Shown here piece after piece: positions 51,401 through 63,400 of a stretch of DNA of 64,000 nt (positions within the stretch are counted from its first letter, which is position 1; each line of letters begins with the position of its first letter). The notes under the pieces were generated by a model. It searched no databases. It saw nothing but the letters and a program-made list of their open reading frames with translations, and had not been told where the DNA came from. The DNA lies in the NCBI RefSeq assembly GCF_000003815.2, contig NC_049981.1:4118732-4182731 (forward strand), given 5' to 3'. Made by a program: the position numbers and the translations under genes. Source of the stretch: Branchiostoma floridae (Eukaryota > Chordata > Leptocardii > Amphioxiformes > Branchiostomatidae).

Positions 51401-54400
51401 ATCATCGGCAGTTGTGTGACTGCTTGAAAGAGTTCGTATAGTCAGCGACACGAGCCGTCAATACGCAGAGGCCAGTGACTCAGCACTGTCAAGATGTCAA
51501 CATTACTGTTAGAATTCTGTTTTTAAAAAACATGAAGTAAATATGTTAAAGTATACTTGGAATGCAAATTAAAGCTGTGTGCATGGACTTGGTTTATTTA
51601 CCTTTGTATTCAGCATAGTCAGTGGTAACAAACACGGTGTACTTATGGATAATAAGATCAGCAAAAAATCCGTACCGTCTTACGACGGGAACCGTCTTAG
51701 GGCGGCCCCCGTTACATGCAGTATACTTGTTTCGAAGTCTAGAATATTACCGTTTTTCTCTGAGCAACCTTATATGATCTACATTTCGTGTCATTAAGTA
51801 CTAAATTTATAATCAGATACTTGAATAGGTTATATTAAAAGATATTAGATGCCAGCAAGTACTTACCACAGCTTCCAGAATCAGGTGGTGCAGAGCTGAC
51901 TTTCGGTGCGGATTTTGCTTTAGCTGCTGAACTTCCTGTATTAAGGAAACAATAGGACGCTCTTCAGGGTATACAAAGACAGACCTTTAATATCATTGAA
52001 GCTCATCTGTGTTGGTAGTAATCGACAATACTTAACTCTCTTTCACCACGAAATTACACACGAATCAAATTTTCAACGACCACTGTCGCCTTCTTCAGGA
52101 TCAATACTGATGGCCAATCACTTAAACGTTTGACCAATTGCTGACGACACGTATCCGAAAAATCACGTGTTAATAAGATCACGTGTCCGTAACTCTCGCG
52201 AGTTTACGTTCGGAAGTGATTGGTCATCAGTGTTGATCCTGAAGAAGGCGATAGTGTTCATTAGAAATTTGAACGTGTGTACTTTTGTGTAAGCATTGTA
52301 CTACAAAAACAGGCCTTCATATGACGGCATCTGGGATATTCGTCTAGTAAATAATGCCTTGAAGTAGGCCATGAACAATTTGGGTAAGTCCACTTTTTTG
52401 TGTTCGAAATGAACAGTTAAATAGTTGAACGCGATTTTAAAGCTTCGGTCAAAATAACAGGGGTTGCGAGTCCTCTGATGAAGAAAATGTTATGGAGTTA
52501 GATGATCATGACTTCACCATGGTCTACCTGATACACATACTAAAAAAACTATCCTATATGACCTCGCAAAAATGATAACTTTGTTCAAAACTTGGGAATG
52601 GTAGATTACAAAAGTTCTAGTTTACTCAAGATGTAATTCACCAATAATGTCTGAGGGTTCAATACAAACGTACCTCCAAAGACCTGCACTTCGCATAGCG
52701 TAAGAATCCTCCCTTTACCACTCAAAGTGATGCCCACATATCGGCCCGTCTTTCCACCACAGTCCACCTCGATGAGTTTTTTGCCACCCGCAGACTGCGG
52801 TCCCCCACAGGTTGGGTTTTTAAACACGTCGGGGTTGTCCCCCACGTGAACAGTGAACCCTTCCAGCCTCTCCGAGCAGCAGTCTTCCCGGTTGGTGACG
52901 ACGACTCGACCCACACACTGACTCTTGCCCAGGTCGACTTGCCACCAAGGGTTGGACTCTTTTGCGGTATGGGTGCAGGAGTTCTCGGCGTAGCGAGGAC
53001 TAACGTCCCCGTCCACAGCTCGGCCGGCAGCCCCTCCGTATCTAGTACTAGACTGGGTCGTTTTTTTGTTCAGGGCGATGTTCGTGGTGGTGACGGCTTA
53101 AAAAGGAAGAAGACGAAAACCCAGTCAGTGTTAGTATTTTTTCTAACTCCTGCATTGTTTAAGGTGGTATCTCACACAGCATTTTGGGTACCGGTTCGGC
53201 ACTGCGGGGCTCGAAACATACTCAATGATTTTCAAAGATATAGAACGAATTATCTTACGTTTTGTGTATTTTGTTGTCTTCAAAGCCATACTTTTACGTA
53301 TTACGCAATATCTAGGTTATTAGAATATTGGCGAAAATAATACAACACTGCCGCAGTAAATGAACCCCGCAGTGCCACACTGGCTCCCTAATCCAGTGAG
53401 ATATCACTTTTACGTCACGTACATGTATACGATGACAGGGTTTGTCAGTGTGAGGAAAATTGCCTGTTCTGTTGGAAACTAGCTTGGCAGTATCTTGAGT
53501 TAAAGATCTGTCAACGGCTAAACAGTATACGTATAGCTTCAGATCATGAGCAGATTGCCGTTAATAGACAAAAGAATTGCAAAAAAACTGAAATAAAGGT
53601 ACATGCAGTATACTTGTTTCGAAGTCTAGAATATTTCCGTTTTTCTCTGAGCAACCTTATATGATCTACATTTCGTGTCATTAAGTACTAAATTTATAAT
53701 CAGATACTTGAATAGGTTATATTAAAAGATATTAGATGCCAGCAAGTACTTACCACAGCTTCCAGAATCAGGTGGTGCAGAGCTGACTTTCGGTGCGGAT
53801 TTTGCTTTAGCTGCTGAACTTCCTGTATTAAGGAAACAATAGGACGCTCTTCAGGGTATACAAAGACAGACCTTTAATATCATTGAAGCTCATCTGTGTT
53901 GGTAGTAATCGACAATACTTAACTCTCTTCCACCACGAAATTACACACGAATCAAATGTTCAACGACCACTGTCGCCTTCTTCAGGATCAATACTGATGG
54001 CCAATCACTTAAACGTTTGACCAATTGCTGACGACACGTATCCGAAAAATCACGTGTTAATAAGATCACGTGTCCGTAACTCTCGCGAGTTAACGTTCGG
54101 AAGTGATTGGTCATCAGTGTTGATCCTGAAGAAGGCGATAGTGTTCATTAGAAATTTGAACGTGTGTACTTTTGTGTAAGCATTGTACTACAAAAACAGG
54201 CCTTCATATGACGGCATCTGGGATATTCGTCTAGTAAATAATGCCTTGAAGTAGGCAATGAACAATTTGGGTAAGTCCACTTTTTTGTGTTCGAACTGAA
54301 CAGTTAAATAGTTTAACGCGATTTTAAAGCTTCGGTCAAAATAACAGGGGTTGCGAGTCCTCTGATGAAGAAAATGTTATGGAGTTAGATGATCATGACT

Positions 54401-57400
54401 TCACCATGGTCTACCTGATACACATACTAAAAAAACTATCCTATATGACCTCGCAAAAATGATAACTTTGTTCAAAACTTGGGAATGGTAGATTACAAAA
54501 GTTCTAGTTTACTCAAGATGTAATGGACCAATAATGTCTGAGGGTTCAATACAAACGTACCTCCAAAGACCTGCACTTCGCATAGCGTAAGAGTCCTCCT
54601 TTTACCACTCAAAGTGATGCCCACATATCGGCCCGTCTTTCCACCACAGTCCACCTCGATGAGTTTTTTGCCACCCACAGACTGCGGACCCCCACAGGTC
54701 GGGTTCTTATACACGTCGGGGTTGTCGCCCACGTGAACCGTGAACCCTTCCAGCCTTTTGGAGCAGCAATCTTCTCGGTTGGTGACGACGACTCGATCCA
54801 CGCACTGACTCTTACCCAGGTCGACTTGCCACCACGGGTTGGATTCTTTTGCCGTGTGGGTGCAGGAGTTCTCGGCGTAGCGAGGGCTAACGTCCCCGTC
54901 CACAGCTCGGCCGGCAGCCCCTTGGTATTTGGTACTAGACTGGGTCGCAGGGCGGTTCAGGGCGATGTTTGTGGTGCTTCCAGCTTAAAAGATGGAAAAA
55001 AAATCAGTCATTTTTATAGAAATGATCAACCATCCGAACATGTTTAAGGCAATATTAGTACTTATCACAGTTGTAAACGCGATGACTATAGCCTATCACC
55101 ATTTTGATTTTGTAAAGAATGCAGAAAACGAAGAAAAAGAAGAGAATGTAAGAAATGTCATTCATTTACTAACATTCAGCAGCGTTTACGCCCCACTCTC
55201 TTTCACGTTACAGTAATTACCGATACGTTTAAAGATATCGATGTCGGTCGCACTACCCTGCCCCCCTCCCCCCCTCCACGTAGAAATAATGTATCCTGTG
55301 GAAATAACGTCTTTATTTGTAGGCTAACCATCCGCCACTCTCTGCTACATTGTGAAATTTTGCCATGATGTATGCCTTGAAATTGAACAAACAGCTAAAG
55401 GCGTTGTAGATCTGTAATTTCACAAGGGACTTACCACATTCCTGGCTGCTGACGTAAGGCACCGAACCTCCTGTATGGCAAGGACAAAAATGAAAATGTA
55501 TTATTCATTAATACAGGTTTTATATTGATGAGCAAAGTCAGTATGTTAGACACATCAGTACACACTAGTAGTTTTTAAGAGGAATACATGAGGCTGTACC
55601 ATGGCCTTATGTTTACCCTACCCTGATTATGCAAATAATTTCCACATGTACATAACCCATGTTTGTTCGCCCTAACCTATCTTCAATGAAGACACATGTC
55701 ACAAGTATGAAGTTCCCATCATTAAAGTTTGGAAGCCATAGCCCCCCCCCCCCCCCCCAAATCAAGACCATAGCATGACCAGAACATGAAACCATCGGTA
55801 TGATTGAATTCGGTCATTTATTTTGAAAAGTTAGTCTCATTTTGCATAGTTTGAATTGCATAGTGTACATTTCTGTCCATATATATCTGTCTTTTATTTC
55901 TGACGTTATTCGTTGACAAAACCACCCCTGCGGTTCCAGAACAAGCTGATAGGGGAAATCTACCTATACGCCTTCTTCCTAACAGCAAAAAAATCATATA
56001 GCACAAAAATATATACACACAAAACAATATCCACGGAGGTAACACTGCAGTGTACATTTGCTGTTCAGTGTGGTAGTAATACTACTACTTACCAATACAT
56101 GTAGGTTAGTGAAAGAAATGCATATGAATGTAGATTACAGAATCTTCATTTGAAAATTTTCACAAGAGCTAATAACAGTAGAACAAACATATACGTAAGG
56201 CCATGTTGATTTGATTATATGGATGACATTCTCTGGGAACTCCAAAATTGATGCGAGCGAGCGAATAAAAAAAAAGTTTGGCCAAAAAAAAAAAAGTTGG
56301 CTTCAGTATGAAATCAATGTGGCCAGGAAGGTTAAACATAGGACTACAAACACATAGTATGGTATACCAACAGTTAGATGTTGCGACCAGTACATTATAC
56401 GGTGCAAAACCTTTTTTTTCTTCTTGGACCAATCTGAAATAAACAGACCTGAAAAAAAATCAGACGAACGGGGTTCGCCAATTGCAAAATGGACACACTA
56501 TGTCGGCGGATGTTTGGGGTCTTACCGGGCCAAGAAGACAACAAAAGCGAAGTGAGTAGAGGTTAAAGTCACTTGTACCAAGTTTCTACAGGCAAAGGTA
56601 CAGTTAGCCTTTATTACATGAAGATGGGATTTTAGAATGCCAGTGGTAGTCCAATGATCCACCAAAGAGATTCCTTTGTAGCAAAATTGACCAATTACCA
56701 TTGTTTTGAGTATTATCAGTTCTCAAGTTTCCACAGACAATCAGGTCCAGGTTCACGTCCACCTGGAAATGATCCTCTGGACCTGAACGGGACCTATCCT
56801 GAATTTACTGCTACATGTACAAACCCCTACCAAAAATACTTTCTTTTTTTCTTCTTATTCTTTGACTTTTGAGATTTATTTTGGCATCCTATGGCATCAG
56901 TTATCGATTTTCTGATACTTTTTTTCCATCTACGGAATATTTATGCTCACTTTACAGCTGACTTGCACAATTTACTATGTGGTCCAAAACTTTTTTTTTT
57001 TTGGAAATNNNNNNNNNNNNNNNNNNNNNNNNNNNNNNNNNNNNNNNNNNNNNNNNNNNNNNNNNNNNNNNNNNNNNNNNNNNNNNNNNNNNNNNNNNNN
57101 NNNNNNNNAAAAACTATATATTGCACGTCTATAGATATCAAGACGGCAAGAGTACCCTTAACAGTTGGTATAAGCTAAATGTTTGCTGAACAGAAAGTTT
57201 GCGCCAACTTTTAGATAATGAAAGAAGAAAAACTCTGCACCAGAATCATTGAAGCATTAGCATGTAACAAAGCATTCCTGACCGTAGGGTAACGTAGTCT
57301 GCACAGACAGTCAATCAAAGAAAATGTCATCTCAAACTATTTACCTCATGGGGAAATAACAACCAAGCGTATCGTAGAAAGCTTACAAAATGCATATGGT

Positions 57401-60400
57401 GGTAAGTAGTACACATGGCCGGGTAACTGAGCATAATGGTATCAAGTTTATGATGCTACTATAGGTATGTTTTTTGTATGAATTTAGGTGTAGATAATGA
57501 TATGCTGTCACACGGTTAGTATATATATACTAGGTAGTTTAGAAACCTCAGTTTCCGCAATAGTGGTGTGCTCATGTGTACTACAAAATGTATACATATC
57601 TTCATGTTTCTTTCCTGACTAACAGTTTTTTTAACATAGGAGTGTACCAGTGAACAATCTTTCTTTAACTGGTGGCCAATTGTAGCCTCCTGTGCATGTT
57701 ATCAGTGTTGTTATTGTAGTGTGCATTTCGAACTAGTCTAGAATTTTACAGAATCTGTAGTTTGGTCCGGGGTATCCTTACGCGATCTAGCGGATAATAA
57801 GAAAGCACAATAAACCAAATAAGATAAGACCAGTGTCTGCGTCACTGTCTTTATCAGTCCATCAGAAAGCAGATTTCTCCCTCTCTTTAGAATAACTGTC
57901 CTCTTATATATGCAGGACTTTGTTTGTTGTGTCCATGCCAACTGCTGTTCTATCGTGCAAGTAGTTTTGGATAACCGTTCATATTACCGAAGAAGAAAGA
58001 AGAAAATAAGAAAGTATAGTTATTTTGTCACAGTTCAATGGGCACAACGATAATTGCATGTCGCATTGTTTGTAGCAAACGTATGTAGCATCCGGTCTAC
58101 CGTGGATCGGCAAGTCCCTCCGCGGGGCAGGCGAAGCTTTGTGTCGCCGGGGTAATCTTTCGTACCCGGTAGGAGTATGATTGGGCTCCTGTCGCGCAAA
58201 ACAACCACGGGTGTAAGAGATTACCCAGGCGGCTAAAAACCCCATTTGTTCCGAAGAAATCTCGGCCAAAGCTAGCCCGGCCTAGCATCGAAAGGCTTGA
58301 TACTAGTTTATTCAAGATAATTGTAAAGATTTTCGAATGGGTCAATAAGTGATTGGCTAAGTGGGTAGTTTTGATTACAAGTCAAACGTATGACAACAGA
58401 ATGGGCTGCTTGTGAACTATCCATTATTCTTATTATCATATGTTTAAACGCACGAATCCTGGATATCCAGTTCACGGAATTTTGGGGCCGAATCCTTGAT
58501 ACACCAAACCCCCTGTCTTTAGATCTGAAACTAATGAATACATGTCTGACTGGGCACCACACTCCTTCGGAAATTCGGATCTAACAGTACTGTACTTTTG
58601 TAGAACATTCTACATTTTGTTGTAGACTGTAGATTGTAGATTGTACAGTACAGGTAGGGATGGACTTCATAGATTCATTAAAACTAAAAACCCAGGATCT
58701 AGAGTTAGCTTTTACTAGTTTTAGACTAGAGTAGACACTTGTGATACTGTATTTTACACTGTTTGAATCTTGTATGTTACCTGCAATTAGCACACGGGCA
58801 AGAATTTGCAATAAAACTTGTTATTCATTATTAAAACTACAGTATAAGGCCGGGCACCTATATGTACACACCACCAGAACACGAGATATCAAAATCGTGA
58901 GCTTCGCTTCAGTACCTTTGAAAATCTCGGGGTCCACTTAATATATTCTTACTGAGTTTGACCTTTTTTCCAACCGCAATCTACCTACCATTAGGAGCTC
59001 TCTCCAAGGCTTCTCTAGATTTGCGATTTACACTCAGACACAAAGATAAATGCACCAAAACAAAAACTTTTTAATGAAGATGACATTTTTTTGCATGCGC
59101 TCACACGAAATTTTCAGTGTATAATATTTACTGTTATACAGGTATGAAAATGTGAGAAAAATCCAAGCATTGACACGGATTCGTCATTGTAAAACGAAAG
59201 TTGCTAGGTGTAAATGTAAGAAGGCCTTAACATTTTATACTGGGGCGCAAAACTGCGATAAAGGTCTATATTAATTGAATCTATCTATATACAAGAGTGT
59301 CATTTAGGAAAAATCAGCCTTGCGTATTGTAGAAAAAATTATTAAAATTGTACAATACATGGTGTAAAACATCACGTTTGACGATCCGTTTCGACAATAT
59401 AAAAAAAAAATTAGTCTTTTCAGTTTTAACAAGCAAGATACTCCGAAGCTATACGGTTCAATTAGTAAGATGACACCACTCGACTTCAGACAATAACGCT
59501 ATTATCTGGTTTCTGTCATGCTAATCAATGGGCCAAAAGACAACTGTAAAAAATCAAATCGGGCGATGAGTGGTTTCGCAAGCGAGTAATTCTGATTTTC
59601 AGTCAATAATCTGGTAGCAGAATAAAATGAATGCTTGTGAAGATTCCACTTTGTTTGATTCTTGCCTTTAAATGTCCACTTACCGCTAAATCCTGCCCCA
59701 CCTAAACACATTATTTTGGACAGTGCACCCCGATCAACAACCAAACCCCACCCTCCCCGATTCACACTAGTTCAATCCCTAGAGAGCAGAGTGTTTGCCT
59801 TGCATTCGTCGGACCGTGCTTGGGCGGGCAGTGTGAAAAGCTTTGCGCATACTGAACGTACAGTTGCTGTATACTTTCTCGGCTTTATAGTTCTCAGTAT
59901 TTTTCGAAAGAGTATGGAGTTAAACACATACCACTGACATTATACTAGCCCCACTGGTAAAGTGATTGCACGAAGTAGTGTGGCCCAAGGGCTATTGAAA
60001 CAAAGCTGGGAGCGCTAGCCGCCACATGCAACATCTGGTGCAAAAAAGACTTAAGAACGAACCAACCGGGCTACCTAGAATAGCAACTCAATACGGCAAT
60101 CTTGATGGTATAGAAGACAAGCATAACGAGACACCATAATGTAAAGCGCTAGCTGCCATATGCAACAGAAGACTTATATACTACCCAACCAAGGTGACTA
60201 GAATACCAAATCTGTCAATACGGTGATCTTGATGGCATACAAGACGAGCATATCTCTACCGTAGACTGTATAATGTATAGTGTAAAGTATACATACTACC
60301 TATTACTGGAACCGAGAGAATATTTTCATCGGAAGATTTACCCTTTTATCAAATGGGACCTCTTAGACAACTCGACACTAAGAGCAAGTCACTCCCTAGC

Positions 60401-63400
60401 TGGGCAGGAGCACCATGAGAATTTCCCTATCTGTTTCTTTTAACGTACAGCTACTAGATCTTTTTCAAGACGCCATGAACAATTTCTATTGGAGAAAAAA
60501 GCTATGGTAGTTTTTTGCATTTTGCCGCCTTAGCGGCAAAATGCTCTGAGGTCAGAATAGTGGCCGTTGTGATGAACGGACCTGTTCAATTCATGCCAAA
60601 CATTTTTATACCTGTTAAAACAGGCATTTTTTCAACAAGTTCGCACTGGCGCAGTGGTTAAGGTTTACGCATTCTAAACCAATGCACCCGGTTCGAATCC
60701 GGGGAGGTAGATTTTTTTTTTCTTTTTTACACCATTAAAATACTAATTTTTACATCCATTTGGCCACACCAATTTATTTCTTTGGTTAACGGATTCGCCG
60801 CTTCGTTTTTTTGCCGAATAGAAATAAAAATTAAAAAAAAACAACTTAAAAATGCCCCGCAACAGAGCTCACTCAAAAACAGGCAGTGTAGTGAAATTTG
60901 CTGCAGTTCACGCAAATTTTAACAGGTGGCGTCTAGATCTAGATTCAGGCACATATGTGAATCTCTCCATGCGCCAGTATCAGGTTTAGTTACTCTGTTC
61001 TATTTATATGACATTCTAATAACTAGAAAAAAACGTTCACACACGCAAACATTGGCAAAATGCCAGCTTTTTTAAAAGCACTTGTTTTTAATATATCAAT
61101 TCATGTTTCGAACAGCACCTGTTTATCTCTACTGAATATTTTGATCATTACCTGAGGCGCAAGCAGACTACTTCGATCTCGGAGATCAAATTTCTAAAGA
61201 AAGGCATTTCAAATACCGATTTCAGAAAGATTTGGAACCGCAAAAAAGTTTTGATTAAGTTTTGCACGCTTAGGCTTGGTGGAGAGTATGGTTGTTATTG
61301 ACACATCTTTACCGCGCAAAGTATTTGTGAATAAAGTTTCACAGAATTGCCAATCTCGAAAAATGTGTACACTACAGTACTGGAACACCTGTTCGTTACC
61401 TACCTCTTTAAAGTCTAGTAAACAAAGATGTTGTATAAATTATAATCAAATTGTGATATAGGCTATGTTACTCATAGTTTGTTGCTGTTGTTTTGTTTCC
61501 TTGTCACTTTTGGCACAGTTTGTACACACCTGGACCAGGTCAAGGAAACATATTTACTTCAGCGGAACTCAATCAACCGGAACTTCTAATCTTCCTTTTC
61601 AAAAACCAGCGGTTGACAAATGACAATTTCTTTAGCCTTTTCTACTATGCAGTATGTATGTGAGTGAATGAACAACTTAATGTAAAACGAAAGTTGCTAG
61701 GTGTAAATGTAAGAAGGCCTTAACATTTTATACTGGGGCGCAAAACTGCGATAAAGGTCTATATTAATTGAATCTATCTATATACAAGAGTGTCATTTAG
61801 GAAAAATCAGCCTTGCGTATTGTAGAAAAAATGATTAAAATTGTACAATACATGGTGTAAAACATCACGTTTGACGATCCGTTTCGACAATATAAAAAAA
61901 AATTAGTCTTTTCAGTTTTAACAAGCAAGATACTCCGAAGCTATACGGTTCAATTAGTAAGATGACACCACTCGACTTCAGGCTATTATCTGGTTTCTGT
62001 CATGCTAATCAATGGGCCAAAAGACAACTGTAAAAAAAAATCAAATCGGGCGATGAGTGGTTTCGCAAGCGAGTAATTCTGATTTTCAGTCAATAATCTG
62101 GTAGCAGAATAAAATGAATGCTTGTGAAGATTCCACTTTGTTTGATTCTTGCCTTTAAATGTCCACTTACCGCTAAATCCTGCCCCACCTAAACACATTA
62201 TTTTGGACAGTACACCCCGATCAACAACCAAACCCCACCCTCCCCGATTCACACTAGTTCAATCCCTAGAGAGTAGAGTGTTTGCCTTGCATTCGTTGGG
62301 CCGTGCTTGGGCGGTCAGTGTGAAAAGCTTTGCACATACTGAACGTACAGTTGCTGTATACTTTCTCGGCTTTATAGTTCTCAGTATTTTTCGAAAGAGT
62401 ATGGAGTTAAACACATACCACTGACATTATACTAGCCCCACTGGTAAAGTGATTGCACGAAGTAGTGTGGCCCAAGGGCAATTGAAACAAAACTGGGAGC
62501 GCTAGCCGCCACATGCAACATCTGGTGCGAAAAAGACTTAAAAACGAACCAACCGGGCTACCTAGAATAGCAACTCAATACGGCAATCTTGATGGTATAG
62601 AAGACAAGCATAACGAGACACCATAATGTAAAGCGCTAGCTGCCATATGCAACAGAAGACTTTAATACTACCCAACCAAGGTGACTAGAATACCAAATCT
62701 GTCAATACGGTAATCTTGATGGTACACAAGACCAGCAAATCTCTACCGTAGACTGTATAATGTATAGTGTAAAGTATACATACTACCTATTACTGGAACC
62801 GAGATAATATTTTCATCGGAAGATTTACCCTTTTATCAAATGGGACCTCTTAGACAACTCGACACTAAGAGCAAGTCACTCCCTAGCTGGGCAGGGGCAT
62901 CATGAGAATTTCCCTATCTGTTTCTTTTAACGTACAGCTACTAGATCTTTTTCAAGACGCCATGAACAATTTCTATTGGAGAAAAAAGCTATGGTAGTTT
63001 TTTAATATATCAATTCATATTTCGAACAGCACCCGTCCAACTCTACTGAGGCATTTTGATCACTGCCAGAGGCACAAGCAGACTACTTCGATCTCGGAGA
63101 TCAAATTTCTAAAGAAAGGCATTTCAAATACCGATTTCAGAAAGATTTGGAACCGCAAAAAAGTTTTGATTAAGTTTTGCACGTTTAGGCTTGGTGGAGA
63201 GTATGATTGTTATTGACACATCTTTACCGCGCAAAGTATTTGTGAATAAAGTTTCACAGAATTGCCAATCTCGAAAAATGTGTACACTATAGTACTGGAA
63301 CACCTGTTCGTTACCTACCTCTGTAAAGTCTAATAAACAAAGATATTGTTAAAATTGTAATCAAATTGTGATAAAGGCTATGTTACTCATAGTTTGTTGC

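Larger units (their letters stand above)
48700..54983. repeat. Tandem FTP1-4 genomic units
   Basis: Linker-plus-FTP units repeat with nearly identical introns: 54493 to 52606 is a step of 1887 bp, and 52606 to 49637 a step of 2969 bp. The difference is the insertion at 50631-51712. Intron MITEs are duplicated along with the exons. Confidence 0.85.
59189..61677. repeat. Tandem duplication in intron 1, unit 1
   Basis: From TGTAAAACGAAAGTTGC to GAGTGAATGAACAACTT, repeated in the next 1.9 kb. Unit 1 contains an extra segment of about 550 bp (60516-61065). Confidence 0.85.

Noticed and set aside
56891-57189. Open frames across the 100-N gap
   Set aside because: Same artefact; the flanks are a transposon and intron DNA.
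57979-58345. Coding exon of gene A in intron 1
   Set aside because: No acceptor and donor pair giving phase 1-1, and no similarity to the repeat units.
60649-60717. Functional tRNA gene
   Set aside because: A and B boxes and T arm are good, but the 5' and 3' acceptor strands do not pair.
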